The notes beneath the pieces were generated by a model. The model made no database searches and was not told where the DNA came from. It saw only the letters and a list, made by a program, of their open reading frames with translations. Of a stretch of DNA of 64,000 bases, positions 49,387 through 58,583 are shown one piece after another; position 1 is the first letter of the stretch; every line of letters starts with the position of its first letter. The position numbers and the translations under genes were made by a program. The DNA is from JAABRB01 sp963735025 (GTDB taxonomy: Bacteria; Pseudomonadota; Gammaproteobacteria; Burkholderiales; SG8-39), in the NCBI GenBank assembly GCA_963735025.1, contig CAVTJG010000009.1:1550001-1614000 (forward strand), in the 5' to 3' direction.

Positions 49387-49427
49387 TATAATCGGCCGAG
49401 CCGACGCGTGTTGCGCCGGCTTTTTTT
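49387..49427 (+). promoter_or_regulatory. -10 box followed by terminator-like hairpin in the leader of the MFS gene
   Basis: TATAAT at 49387-49392 is a perfect -10 hexamer; a good -35 is not evident. Seven bases on, AGCCGACGC-GTGTT-GCGCCGGCT (49399-49421, one mismatch) is followed by seven T. It could terminate transcripts from the YeaQ-like gene, or attenuate the MFS gene that starts 12 nt further. Confidence 0.55.
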
Positions 49428-49439
49428 CTCCCGGGCCTC

Positions 49440-50625
49440 ATGGAACTCGCCAAACGCAATGTTCTCGTCCTGGCCACCTGCCAGGCGCTGCTCTTCACGA
49501 ACAATTCCACGCTGATCGCGCTGAACGGCCTGGTGGGCTATGCGATCGCCCCCGACAAGCGTCTCGCCACGCTGCCGGTCACGGGTTGGGTGATCGGCGC
49601 CGCGCTCACCACGTTTTTCGCCTCGCTGCTGATGAAGCACATCGGCCGCCGGGCTGGATTCATGTTCGGCACGTGCGTCGGCATCGTCGGTGCCCTCATC
49701 TGCTCGACGGCGATCTACATCGGGCACTTCTGGCTCTTCTGCGCCGGTACCGTCGTGTTCGGCGTCTACAACGCCTTCGGCCAGTACTACCGGTTCGCCG
49801 CGGCCGAAACCGGGCCGATCGAATTCCGCAGCAGGGCGATCTCGCTCGTGGTCGCCGGCGGACTGGTCGGCGGAATCCTCGGGCCGACCTCGAGCCGCTT
49901 CACGATGAATCTGCTCCCGACGATGTACCTCGGCGCCTATCTCGTGCTCATCGGCGTGCTCGTCCTGGTGCTGCTCGTGCAGAGCCAGCTCAGGATTCCG
50001 CTCCCGAGCCGAGAAGGAGGCTCACGAGGGCGGGCGGCCGTTGATACAGATCATGATGCAGCCGGCCTACATCGTCGCGGTGCTGGCGGCCGGGTTCGGC
50101 TACGGCATCATGAACCTCCTCATGACCGCGACGCCGCTCGCGATGGGCGTGTGCGGCCATCCCTACAGCGCCGCCGCGACAGTGATCTCCTGGCACGTGA
50201 TCGGCATGTTCGCGCCCTCGTTCTTCACCGGGAACCTGATCAAGCGCTACGGCGTGCTCAACATCATGATGGTCGGCGTCGCGCTCAATTTCATCTGCGT
50301 CGCGATCGCGCTTGCCGGCGTGGACGTGGCGAATTTCTGGTTCGCGCTGGTCCTGCTGGGAGTGGGCTGGAACTTCCTATTCATCGGCGGCACCACGTTG
50401 ATCACCGAGACCTATCTGCCGGAGGAGCGCGCGAAGGCGCAGGGCGCGAACGACCTCGCCATGTTCATCATCATGGCCACTTCGTCGTTCGCGTCCGGGC
50501 TGGTCCTCGAGGCGAGCGGCTGGAGCACGCTGAACTACCTCGCGATTCCGTTCGTCGCTGCCGTCGGATTCGCGGTGATCTGGCTCATGCTGCGGCGGCG
50601 AGCACTCACGGTCCGAACCGCATGA
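49440..50625 (+). pseudogene. Major facilitator superfamily transporter, frameshifted in the middle
   Basis: About 395 aa if repaired. The N-terminal six helices read from ATG 49440 (KRNVLVLATCQALLFTNNST, LLMKHIGRRAGFMFGT) to about 50015. The C-terminal six helices continue in another frame (QIMMQPAYIVAVLAAGFGYG to 50625). Removing one G from the GAAGGAGG run near 50016-50020 joins them as PSREEAHEGGRPLIQIMM, the central loop. The downstream half is well conserved with no stops, so error or very recent mutation is likely. The stop overlaps the next gene by 4 nt (ATGA). Confidence 0.85.
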
Positions 50626-51590
50626 CGATCGACCCACAAGCTGCGGCAGTCCTCGAGCGTGCGGCACGCGCCAACCTGCCGCCGTACTCGCAGATCGGCG
50701 CGCCAGCCGCGCGGAAGCTCTACCGGGACACGCGCGGCGCGCTGATGCCCTCGCCGGCCGAAGTCGCGAAAGTCGAGAACCTCGAGGCGAGCGGGCCGGC
50801 GGGGCCGATCCCGGTGCGGCTGTACCGTGCGCTGGGCTCCGAAGCCGACGAGCGCCTGCCGGTGCTCGTCTATTTCCATGGCGGCGGCTGGACGATCGGC
50901 GACCTCGACACCCACGATGTCATATGCCGCGAGTTTGCCAATCTCGCGCGCTGCGCCGTCGCATCGGTCGACTACCGCCTCGCGCCGGAGAACAAGTTTC
51001 CGGCAGCCGTGGAGGACGCAATCGCGGCGACGCACTGGATTGGCCGCATGGGTGACACGCTCGGCCTCGATTCCACCCGTGTCGCCGTCGGAGGTGACAG
51101 TTCGGGCGGAAATCTCGCCGCGGTCGTCGCGCTCACGCTGCGCGATGCCGGCGGGCCGCCGCTCGCCATGCAGGTGCTCATCTATCCCGCTACCGACATG
51201 TCGGTGGATCGGGGATCGCACCTGAAATTCGCCGAAGGCTACATGCTCACGCGCGAAGCGATCATTTGGTTCACCGGCAACTACCTGCGTGGGCCGGACG
51301 ACGCGGCCGACTGGCGGGCCTCGCCGCTGCGCGCGCATGACTTCGCCGGGGTCGCGCCCGCCTATGTCATCACTGCCGGATTCGATCCGTTGCTGGACGA
51401 GGGAAAGGAATACGCGGACCGTCTGCACGCGTCAGGCGTGCCGGTCACGTACGAGTGCTTCGAGGGAATGATCCACGGGTTTGTCACGATGGGCGGCGCA
51501 ATCGCGGCCGCGCATCACGCAATCTCCCGCGCAGCCGGCGGGCTCAAGCAGGCGTTCGCGCGGATGCAGAAGCAGCCTGGGAACATCTGA
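50622..51590 (+). CDS. Alpha/beta hydrolase, hormone-sensitive lipase family
   Basis: 322-aa esterase/lipase. The oxyanion-hole motif HGGGW (86-90) and nucleophile elbow GDSSGG (Ser160) define the HSL family; the rest of the triad is Asp255 (GFDPLLDE) and His285 (MIHGF). Acts on short to medium chain esters; substrate unknown. Starts within the stop of the MFS gene and ends in the probable start region of the next transporter gene. Confidence 0.93.
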   Translation: MTIDPQAAAVLERAARANLPPYSQIGAPAARKLYRDTRGALMPSPAEVAKVENLEASGPAGPIPVRLYRALGSEADERLPVLVYFHGGGWTIGDLDTHDVICREFANLARCAVASVDYRLAPENKFPAAVEDAIAATHWIGRMGDTLGLDSTRVAVGGDSSGGNLAAVVALTLRDAGGPPLAMQVLIYPATDMSVDRGSHLKFAEGYMLTREAIIWFTGNYLRGPDDAADWRASPLRAHDFAGVAPAYVITAGFDPLLDEGKEYADRLHASGVPVTYECFEGMIHGFVTMGGAIAAAHHAISRAAGGLKQAFARMQKQPGNI

Positions 51591-52546
51591 TCCGCATACT
51601 GGATTACATCGGTCGGCACGCCGCGCTGTTCCTGGCCGGCGGCGTGTTCCTGGGCCTCGCGATCCCATCGCTCGCGACGGCGGCGCGCCCGCTGCTCGCG
51701 CCCGCGCTGATCCTTCCGCTCACGATCGCGCTGCTGCGCCTCGACTGGCAACACCTGTACGACTATGCGCGACGGCCGGTGCTGGTTGCGGTCGCAACGA
51801 TCTGGCTGCTCGGCGTGAGTCCGCTGTTGCTCTGGCTCGTCTTGCGGGGCGTTCCGCTTCCGCCCGCGCTTGTGCAGGCGCTCGTGCTCGCTGCGGCGTC
51901 ATCGCCGGTGACCATGTGTGCGACCGTCAGCCTGATCGTCGGCCTGGATGCCGCGCTGGCGGTGGTCGTGCTGGTCGTCGCAACCGCACTGGTGCCGTTG
52001 ACGCTTCCCATGCTGTCGTTGACGTTGCTCGGAATGAACCTCGACATCGGGTTCGTCACGTTCATGGCGCGCCTGTCGTGGCTCATCGGCATCCCGTTCG
52101 GCGTCGCGCTCGTGGCGCGGCAGTTCGCGGGACCCGAGTGGCTCGCACGCAACGCGCGGCCGCTCGACGCGATCGCGGTCATCAGCCTGGTGATTTTCGC
52201 GATCGCCATCATGGACGGGATCACGGCGGCCTTTTTCGCGCGCCCCGGCGTGGTCATCGGAACGCTCGTCGCGGTTTTTGCGACCAATCTCGCTCTGCAG
52301 CTCGCGGGGACGCTCGCGTTCTGGCGCCTCGGCGCGCGGAGTGCGCTCACGATGGGCCTGATGACCGGCAATTGCAATCTGGGAATCATTCTCGTGGCGC
52401 TCGCCGACAAGGCGGAGCTTCGACATCGTCATGGTTCTTTGCGCTGGGCCAGATCCCGATGTACATCCTGCCAGCGCTGCCTCGGTCCGCTCTACCGGCG
52501 TGCGGTGCGCGTCGACCTCACCGCAGCGCACCGGGAAGGAGGGTAA
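51587..52546 (+). pseudogene. Bile acid:Na+ symporter-like (BASS/AEC) transporter with unclear start and damaged 3' end
   Basis: Ten-helix permease-like protein of about 315 aa (YIGRHAALFLAGGVFLGLAIPSL near the start, AAASSPVTMCATVSLIVGLDAA, GLMTGNCNLGIILVALADKA). No ATG, GTG or TTG lies near the conserved N-terminus; the best candidate is a CTG at 51587 overlapping the hydrolase stop, or another indel hides the start. After ALADKA the expected SFDIVMFFALGQIPMYILPAL is spread over three frames within about 80 bp (52420-52500). The open frame then ends in a repeat B element, which supplies the stop codon. Confidence 0.75.
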
Positions 52547-52590
52547 CGGGAGGGAACCACGTGCGGTTCCCTCCTGTTCGTGATCCTTCC
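52532..52590. repeat. Palindromic repeat B, copy 4 (overlaps a gene end)
   Basis: GGGAAGGAGGGTAACGGG then arms GGGAACC and GGTTCCC around ACGTGC, ending CTCCTGTTCGTGATCCTTCC. It includes the stop codon of the upstream transporter frame at 52544-52546. Confidence 0.85.
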
Positions 52591-52631
52591 TGTAGCGTAG
52601 AATTCGCGACGGTAGCATCCTCGGAAGTGAC

Positions 52632-54692
52632 ATGAATGCCCCTGCTCCAAACTTACGCAAAACCGTGCAGCTCGCGTGCCCGCACGATTGTCCTGATACC
52701 TGCGCGCTGGACGTGACGGTCGAGAATGGCGTCGCCGTCGAGGTCAAGGGCGGCGACATGCCGTTCACGGCAGGCACGCTTTGCACCAAGGTCGCGAAAT
52801 ATCTCGAGCGTACGTACTCGCCCGAGCGAGTGCTGTATCCGCTGAAGCGCGTCGGGCGAAAAGGGGAGGGGCGCTTCGAGCGCATTTCCTGGAACGAAGC
52901 GCTCGACACCATTGCGGCGCGGTTCAAGGCGATCGCCGCCGTGGATCCACAGCAGATCCTGCCATTGAGCTACGCCGGCAACATGGGGCTCATCAACTAC
53001 GCGGGCATGGACCGGCGCTTTTTCCACCGCCTCGGCGCCAGCCTGCTCGACCGCACGCTCTGCTCCTCCGCCGGCAAGGCGGGGATCAGGATCACGCTCG
53101 GCGCATCGGTCGGGACAAATGTGGAGCATGCGCCCGACGCCAGGCTCATCGTGATCTGGGGCTCGAATCCGATCGTGTCCAATCTGCACTTCTGGACGCG
53201 GTGTCAGGAAGCGAAGCGCCGCGGCGCGAGGCTCGTGATCATCGATCCGCGGCGGAACGAAACCGCGGAGAAGTGTCACCAGCACATCGCGCTGCTGCCG
53301 GGCACCGACGGCGCGCTGGCGCTCGCGCTGATGCACGTCATCATCGGGGAGCGGCTGTTCGACCGGGACTACGTCGAGCAGCACACCCTCGGCTTCGATC
53401 GTCTCTCCGAGCGCGTGAAAGCCTGGACGCCGGAGCGCGCAGCCGACATTTGCGGCATCACGGCGGGGGAGATCATCGCGCTCGCTCGCGAGTACGCCGC
53501 CGCAAAGCCGGCGCTGATCCGCCTGAACTACGGCATGCAACGCTGCCATGGCGGTGGCATGGCTGCGCGCGCGGTGGCATGCCTTCCCGCGCTGGTGGGA
53601 GCCTGGCGGCAACCCGCCGGCGGCGTCGTGCTGAGCACTGCGGGCTTCTATGGCATGAATCACCGGGTGCTCGAGCGCCCCGACCTCATTCAGGGCGCGC
53701 CGCGCACCATCAACCAATCGGCGCTTGGCGACGCGCTCACGTCGGCAGACCCGCCGGTAAAGGCCGTGCTCGTCTACAACAACAATCCGGTTGCCGTGTG
53801 TCCCGATTCGCGCAAGGTCATCGCCGGTTTCGCGCGCGAGGATCTCTTCTGCGTCGTCCACGACCTCTTTCTCACCGACACGGCCGACTACGCGGACATC
53901 GTGCTGCCGGCGACCTCGCAGCTCGAGCACCACGACATCCATCAGTCCTATGGCCATCTCTACGTGCTCGCGAGCCAGCCGGCGATCGCCCCGGTGGGCG
54001 AGTCGAAGCCGAACGCGGAGGTCTTTCGCCTGCTCGCGAAAAGAATGGGATTCACCGAGCCCTGCTTCGACGACAGCGACGAGGATCTGTGCCGGCAGGC
54101 ACTGGAGTCGCCCAGCCCGTCGCTCGCGGGCATCGAGTGGGACGGGTTGAAGTCGGCGGGCTGGAAGCGATTGACCGTGCCGGACGCGCCGTTCGCAAAC
54201 GGTGGCTTTCCGACGCCGTCGGGGAAATGCGAGTTCTACAGTGAATTCGCGGCCAGTCAGGGCCTCGATCCGCTCCCGACCTACGTGCCGCCCTACGAGG
54301 GTCCGACCAGCAATCCCGCGCTCGCGAAACGCTATCCGCTCGCATTCATCTCACCGCCCAACCGCCACTTCCTGAACAGCTCGTTTGCGAACCTCGATTT
54401 CGCGCGCAAGGAGGCGGGCGAGCCGGTGCTCGAGATGCATCCGCACGACGCTGGCGCGCGCGGGATCGCCGAGGGTACGCTGGTTCGCATCTTCAACGAC
54501 CGTGGATCGTTCACCGCTCGTGCGCGGCTCAACGGCCGCGCGCGTGCCGGCGTGGTGATGGCGCCGTCGGTGTGGTGGAAGAAGCTCTCGCCGGACGGGC
54601 GCAACGCCAACGAGGTCACTTCACAGGCGATCGCCGATCTGGGCGGTGCCGCGACGTACTACGACTGCCTGGTCGACGTGACGTCGGCTTGA
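52632..54692 (+). CDS. Molybdopterin oxidoreductase of the DMSO reductase superfamily
   Basis: 686-aa catalytic subunit. The N-terminal [4Fe-4S] ligands are Cys16, Cys20, Cys24 and Cys51 (ACPHDCPDTCAL, GTLCTK). Molybdopterin region: RTLCSSAGKAG, VIWGSNPIVSNLHFW, NNNPVAVCPDS, ATSQLEHHDIHQSYG; C-terminal dinucleotide domain PLAFISPPNRHFLNSSF and EVTSQAIADLGGAATYYD. No twin-arginine signal, so it is cytoplasmic. No electron-transfer (FeS or cytochrome b) subunit genes adjoin it, nor cofactor genes, so its partner and substrate are unknown. Confidence 0.92.
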   Translation: MNAPAPNLRKTVQLACPHDCPDTCALDVTVENGVAVEVKGGDMPFTAGTLCTKVAKYLERTYSPERVLYPLKRVGRKGEGRFERISWNEALDTIAARFKAIAAVDPQQILPLSYAGNMGLINYAGMDRRFFHRLGASLLDRTLCSSAGKAGIRITLGASVGTNVEHAPDARLIVIWGSNPIVSNLHFWTRCQEAKRRGARLVIIDPRRNETAEKCHQHIALLPGTDGALALALMHVIIGERLFDRDYVEQHTLGFDRLSERVKAWTPERAADICGITAGEIIALAREYAAAKPALIRLNYGMQRCHGGGMAARAVACLPALVGAWRQPAGGVVLSTAGFYGMNHRVLERPDLIQGAPRTINQSALGDALTSADPPVKAVLVYNNNPVAVCPDSRKVIAGFAREDLFCVVHDLFLTDTADYADIVLPATSQLEHHDIHQSYGHLYVLASQPAIAPVGESKPNAEVFRLLAKRMGFTEPCFDDSDEDLCRQALESPSPSLAGIEWDGLKSAGWKRLTVPDAPFANGGFPTPSGKCEFYSEFAASQGLDPLPTYVPPYEGPTSNPALAKRYPLAFISPPNRHFLNSSFANLDFARKEAGEPVLEMHPHDAGARGIAEGTLVRIFNDRGSFTARARLNGRARAGVVMAPSVWWKKLSPDGRNANEVTSQAIADLGGAATYYDCLVDVTSA

Positions 54693-54720
54693 CGCGCCCT
54701 CTGGCGTGGCGCGCGTCACG

Positions 54721-55215
54721 TCAGACAGGCCGGTGGAATCTCCGGTGCAGGATCAGGATCCACACGCCGACCGCGATCACGAATCCGATCAGCAGCGCGA
54801 GGAACGGCGCTTGCGGAAGGGTCGGCGGGGTGGTCTCGTGCGAGCGCAATATCAATGCGTGCACGCCCGCGACCATCAAGACGATCAGGCAGCCCAGCCA
54901 GCACGCATGCCGGCCGAGATACGCGAACGATTCCGCGCGTCGCTCCGGCGCGAACCAGTGTTCACGGTTCGGAACGTTGACGAATGCCGACCCGGGCCAG
55001 GCCCGCGGAAGCAGCCCCACCAGTGCGGTGACGAGCACGGGAAACGCGACGCCGAACGCGAGCATCCAGGCGAGATAACCCTCGCGGGTCATCCAGCCAT
55101 CCGCGCGTCCACCCCACCCGAAGTGGGTGGCGACGTGCTCGGGAAACTCGCCGATGGATCCGACCAGAAACCCCGCCGACGCGATGAGGAGCAGGACGAA
55201 GAGCACGCAAGGCAT
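54721..55215 (-). CDS. DUF1648-type membrane protein
   Basis: 164 aa with four hydrophobic helices. Opening PCVLFVLLLIASAGFLVGSIG then FPEHVATHFGWGGRADGWM, the DUF1648 pattern (SdpI-like immunity proteins). A longer frame upstream (to 55986) is antisense to the SDR gene and is rejected. Lies 14 nt downstream of the SDR gene. Confidence 0.85.
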   Translation of the reverse strand: MPCVLFVLLLIASAGFLVGSIGEFPEHVATHFGWGGRADGWMTREGYLAWMLAFGVAFPVLVTALVGLLPRAWPGSAFVNVPNREHWFAPERRAESFAYLGRHACWLGCLIVLMVAGVHALILRSHETTPPTLPQAPFLALLIGFVIAVGVWILILHRRFHRPV

Positions 55216-55229
55216 CGGTCGGCGCGCGA

Positions 55230-56060
55230 TCAGACGCTGAACTTCTGGAATTCGGCCGCGAAATCGGGATGCCAGCGCGACAGGGCAGGCCGGTTGTCCA
55301 CGATGTCGCCGGCCGCCCACAGGATGCGCTTCCGGTCCATTGCGGGCGTCACGTCGTCGTCGGGGCAGATGACGTAGAAGTCGCCGCGCTCCAGCGCTGC
55401 CACGAGGAGATCGATCACCTGGCCAGGCAGCCACGCGCCGCGCTGATGCGGCTTGCCGGCGGTCGTCGTCCAGCCCGGCACGAGCAGGTGTGCCGTGACC
55501 CGACAGTCCTGCCGGTTGCGCAACTCGTGCTGCAATCCCTCCGTGTATGCTTTCAGCGCCGCCTTCGAGACGTTGTACGCGGTGTTTCCCGGCGGATTGG
55601 TGATGCCTTGCTTCGATCCGGTGTTGACCACCATGCATGGCGTCCCCTGCGCGATCATCGCCGGTACGAAGGCCTGCACGCCGCCGATCACGCCGAACAG
55701 GTTCACGTCCATCGTATGCCGCCAGTTCTCCGGATCGGCCAGCGGACCTCCGCCGCGCCGAGTGGCGGCATTGTTCATGAGGAGGCCGACCTCGCCGAAC
55801 TCGGCGTAGACGGCCTCCTTGAGGGCCTCGATCTCCGCGCGGACGCCGACGTCCGTCGCGAAAGAAAGCACATCGCGCCCACCGTTTCGCGCCAGCCCCG
55901 CGACCTCGTCGCGCGCGGCATCCAGCGCTCCGCCGGGAAGATCGGCCAGGCACACTCGCATCCCGAGCGAAGCGAAGCGCTTGCATGCCTCGAGGCCGAT
56001 GCCGCTTGCCGCGCCGGTGACCACCGCAGTCCGCCCGGCCGTGAGTACCGGATTTGACAT
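55230..56060 (-). CDS. Short-chain dehydrogenase/reductase
   Basis: 276-aa SDR from ATG 56058-56060 (AAGGAG 15 nt upstream). Motifs: TGAASGIGLEA, DLPGG (NAD-preferring Asp), NNAA, VVNTGSKQGI and YNVSKAAL. A C-terminal extension of about 40 residues (DFYVICPDDDVTPAMDRKRILWAAGDIV) is characteristic of one bacterial subgroup. Substrate unknown. Confidence 0.92.
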   Translation of the reverse strand: MSNPVLTAGRTAVVTGAASGIGLEACKRFASLGMRVCLADLPGGALDAARDEVAGLARNGGRDVLSFATDVGVRAEIEALKEAVYAEFGEVGLLMNNAATRRGGGPLADPENWRHTMDVNLFGVIGGVQAFVPAMIAQGTPCMVVNTGSKQGITNPPGNTAYNVSKAALKAYTEGLQHELRNRQDCRVTAHLLVPGWTTTAGKPHQRGAWLPGQVIDLLVAALERGDFYVICPDDDVTPAMDRKRILWAAGDIVDNRPALSRWHPDFAAEFQKFSV

Positions 56061-56083
56061 TCTCGTCTGCTCCTTGCGTGCCG

Positions 56084-56554
56084 TTACGAGCCGTCTTCGG
56101 GCCCGGTGCCCGGAAAATCCTTGGCGAACCTGGCGATCCACTCTGCCGCCGCTTCCTCGGAGCTCAGCCGCCGGCCCTCGTTCTTCAGCGCTTCGCGCCG
56201 ATACTGCTCGATGTGGCAGACCTGCTCGACCAGGCGTCCGCGGTATGCGTCTTCGACATCGAGGAATTCCACACCGATCTCGAATGCGCCATTCGCCTCG
56301 CTGCACCAGACGACTCTTGCGCGCGTCGCGAACTGCGGACGCACGGAGGGGATGCGAAGCAGGACGATGCTGCCGGGCTCGAGGATCGTCTCGGACTGGA
56401 ATGCCAGGCCACCGAGGCTGACGTTGCGCAGCGGGGGCGCAGCAGCGGCCCGCCGTCGGTCGCGGCGGATCTGGATCGGAATCTCCGTCGGGTGCCGGAT
56501 GAACTGCCGCATCGCGCGATTCGGGCGGGCGCCTGCGTCACCGCCGGTCTGCAT
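56084..56554 (-). CDS. PilZ domain protein
   Basis: 156 aa. The c-di-GMP-binding signature is seen as FIRHPTEIPIQI and NVSLGGLAF (standing for RxxxR and D/NxSxxG), with the first motif weak: only one arginine pair is present near RHP. Ends with a helical tail (SEEAAAEWIARFAKDFPGT). The start overlaps the 3' end of the MFS gene by 17 nt; MRQFIRHP (residue 15) is an alternative start. Confidence 0.82.
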   Translation of the reverse strand: MQTGGDAGARPNRAMRQFIRHPTEIPIQIRRDRRRAAAAPPLRNVSLGGLAFQSETILEPGSIVLLRIPSVRPQFATRARVVWCSEANGAFEIGVEFLDVEDAYRGRLVEQVCHIEQYRREALKNEGRRLSSEEAAAEWIARFAKDFPGTGPEDGS

Positions 56555-57716
56555 GGTGCCACGTAAGCGATGCGCGCGTGCGGCCCGTCCCCACGAGCAA
56601 TGCACTCACGAGCAGCGCGCCGGCCGCGACGAGGGACGGCGCGACAAAGGTTCCGGTTGCATCGGACAGGATTCCCGCGAACGCCGGACCGACGGTCTGG
56701 CCCAATCCGAATGCCGTGGTCATCATTGCAAGCGTGTGGCGCGGATCGCCCCGGGAAAGCTGGCGCGCGCCGACGAGCCCGAGCGCGGTGATCCCCACGA
56801 ACGTGCCGCCGAGCAGTGCCGCGGCGAGCAGCACGCCGGGCGTCGCGATCCAGAGCACGCTTGCGGTGACGCCCGCCGCCTCCAGAAGGCACGCGAGCGC
56901 GAATGCCCGGGCGATGTCGATCCGCTTGGCGACCCCGGTCCAGAATGCAACCGAAGGGATTGCCGCAAGACCGACCACGAGCCAGACCAGCGGCTCCAGC
57001 GGGCGGATCGCATCGGAGTCGCGGACGATCGCCACGAGAAACGTCGCGGTGATCACATAGCCGAAGCCGAAGAGACCGTAAGCCGTAACGAGTGCCGCGA
57101 GTCCACGCTTGGGGCGTGCGGATTCCGGTGCCGGGCTCGCTTTCGCTTCGGCGCGGTCCGGAACCAGAACGACCACGACGGCCAGCGCAACCACGGAGAC
57201 GATGCCGCTTGCAAGCCAGTGCGCGCGCCAGCCGAAACCGAGTGCGGCAAGGCTCGCGACGAGCAGCGCGGACAGCGCGATGCCGATGCCGACGCCGGCG
57301 AAGTAAAGTGCCGTCAGGCCGGATCGGCCGGCCGCGTGCAGCCGATCGATGATCAGCGCCGACGAGAAGACGAGCACGAACGCGCTCGCAACGCCGCCCA
57401 CGAAGCGCAGCACGAGGAACGCCCATTCGGAATCGACGAATGCCATCGCACCGGTCGTGAGGCCGCTGGCGGCCAGTCCGCCCAGAAACCACGCGCGTCG
57501 CGAGCCGCGCATCAGGCGGGTGGCTGCGGCGAAGGCGCCGGCGAGATAGCCGAGGAAGTTGGCCGACGCGATGAATCCAGCCGTTGCCTGCGTCATCCCG
57601 AGCGCTTCGGTCATGACCGGCAGGATCGGCGTGTAGACGAAACGACCGATGCCCATCGCGGCGGCGAGCGCGACGAGCCCGCCGATTGCAAGCGCGAGTG
57701 GGCGTGGTGCGGTCAC
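56538..57716 (-). CDS. YbfB/YjiJ family MFS transporter
   Basis: 392 aa, twelve hydrophobic helices. The family start GIGRFVYTPILPVMTEALGMT and NFLGYLAGA are diagnostic of YbfB/YjiJ proteins. Ligand unknown. Divergent from the HCCA-isomerase-like gene; the 217-bp gap holds no other recognisable feature. Confidence 0.9.
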   Translation of the reverse strand: MTAPRPLALAIGGLVALAAAMGIGRFVYTPILPVMTEALGMTQATAGFIASANFLGYLAGAFAAATRLMRGSRRAWFLGGLAASGLTTGAMAFVDSEWAFLVLRFVGGVASAFVLVFSSALIIDRLHAAGRSGLTALYFAGVGIGIALSALLVASLAALGFGWRAHWLASGIVSVVALAVVVVLVPDRAEAKASPAPESARPKRGLAALVTAYGLFGFGYVITATFLVAIVRDSDAIRPLEPLVWLVVGLAAIPSVAFWTGVAKRIDIARAFALACLLEAAGVTASVLWIATPGVLLAAALLGGTFVGITALGLVGARQLSRGDPRHTLAMMTTAFGLGQTVGPAFAGILSDATGTFVAPSLVAAGALLVSALLVGTGRTRASLTWHHADRR

Positions 57717-57933
57717 GAGCCGGGCCAGCCGATCGATGCCGTTCGATCACGTGCCGTCACTGCGCTCGCCTTCATCCGCAATATCTGCTGACTCGACTTG
57801 GTGCCGCTGTCGGAGCGCGTAGGGTATCATCGTCGCCGCGGAATTCCGGAAATTCACCCCGCCTTTGTATATGTACTTTGTATCGTGGGAGCGCGGGCAC
57901 CGATTTCGGTAGACGCGTTGATCGGAGGGAGAA

Positions 57934-58536
57934 TTGCCGAAGACTGTCGATTACTATTTCACCACCGTATCGCCGTGGAGCTATCTCGGCCACGAGTGCT
58001 TTGCCCGGCACCTCGCGAAGCACGGCGCGTCCGTCCGGGTCAAGCCGGTCGACTACGGCAGGATCTTTCCCGTCTCGGGCGGGCTCCCCTTGAAGCAGCG
58101 CGCACCGCAGCGCCAGGCCTATCGCTTGGTCGAGCTCGCACGCTGGCGCGACGCGCTCGGCGTGCCGATCACGCTCGAGCCCAGGTTTTTCCCCGCGGCG
58201 CCCGAGCCGGCGTCGCTGTTGATCATCGCCACCGATCTGGCGCACGGCACGCCCGCCGCGATGGACATGGCACTCGCTCTGTACCGTGCCTGCTGGGTCG
58301 AAGACCGAAACGTGGCGGACGCGGATACGCTGCGCGCCGCGGCACGTGCGCAGGGTCGAGATCCGGGCGAGCTCATGGGTGCGGACGCCGCGGCAGCGGC
58401 CAAGCTGAAGTACGACGCGAACACTCAGGAAGCGATCGAGCGCGGGGTATTCGGCGCGCCGAGCTATGTCATCGATGGCCAGATCTTCTGGGGCCAGGAC
58501 CGGCTCGACTTCGTCGATCGCGCGCTGGCGGGATGA
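57934..58536 (+). CDS. 2-hydroxychromene-2-carboxylate isomerase-like (DsbA/kappa-GST family)
   Basis: 200 aa from TTG 57934 with GGAGGGAG 5 nt upstream. Glutathione-dependent thioredoxin-fold isomerase; the catalytic Ser is in TVSPWSYLG (Ser13), and GVFGAPSYVIDGQIFWGQDRL is the cis-Pro/helix end. Members isomerise cis-benzylidenepyruvates in naphthalene and related aromatic degradation, but stand-alone copies are common. The stop overlaps the ATG of the next gene's upstream start. Confidence 0.9.
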   Translation: MPKTVDYYFTTVSPWSYLGHECFARHLAKHGASVRVKPVDYGRIFPVSGGLPLKQRAPQRQAYRLVELARWRDALGVPITLEPRFFPAAPEPASLLIIATDLAHGTPAAMDMALALYRACWVEDRNVADADTLRAAARAQGRDPGELMGADAAAAAKLKYDANTQEAIERGVFGAPSYVIDGQIFWGQDRLDFVDRALAG

Positions 58537-58583
58537 GTACGAACAGTATCCGAGCGCAAGGTGCGCCGGGGAGAAGGGCAAAC

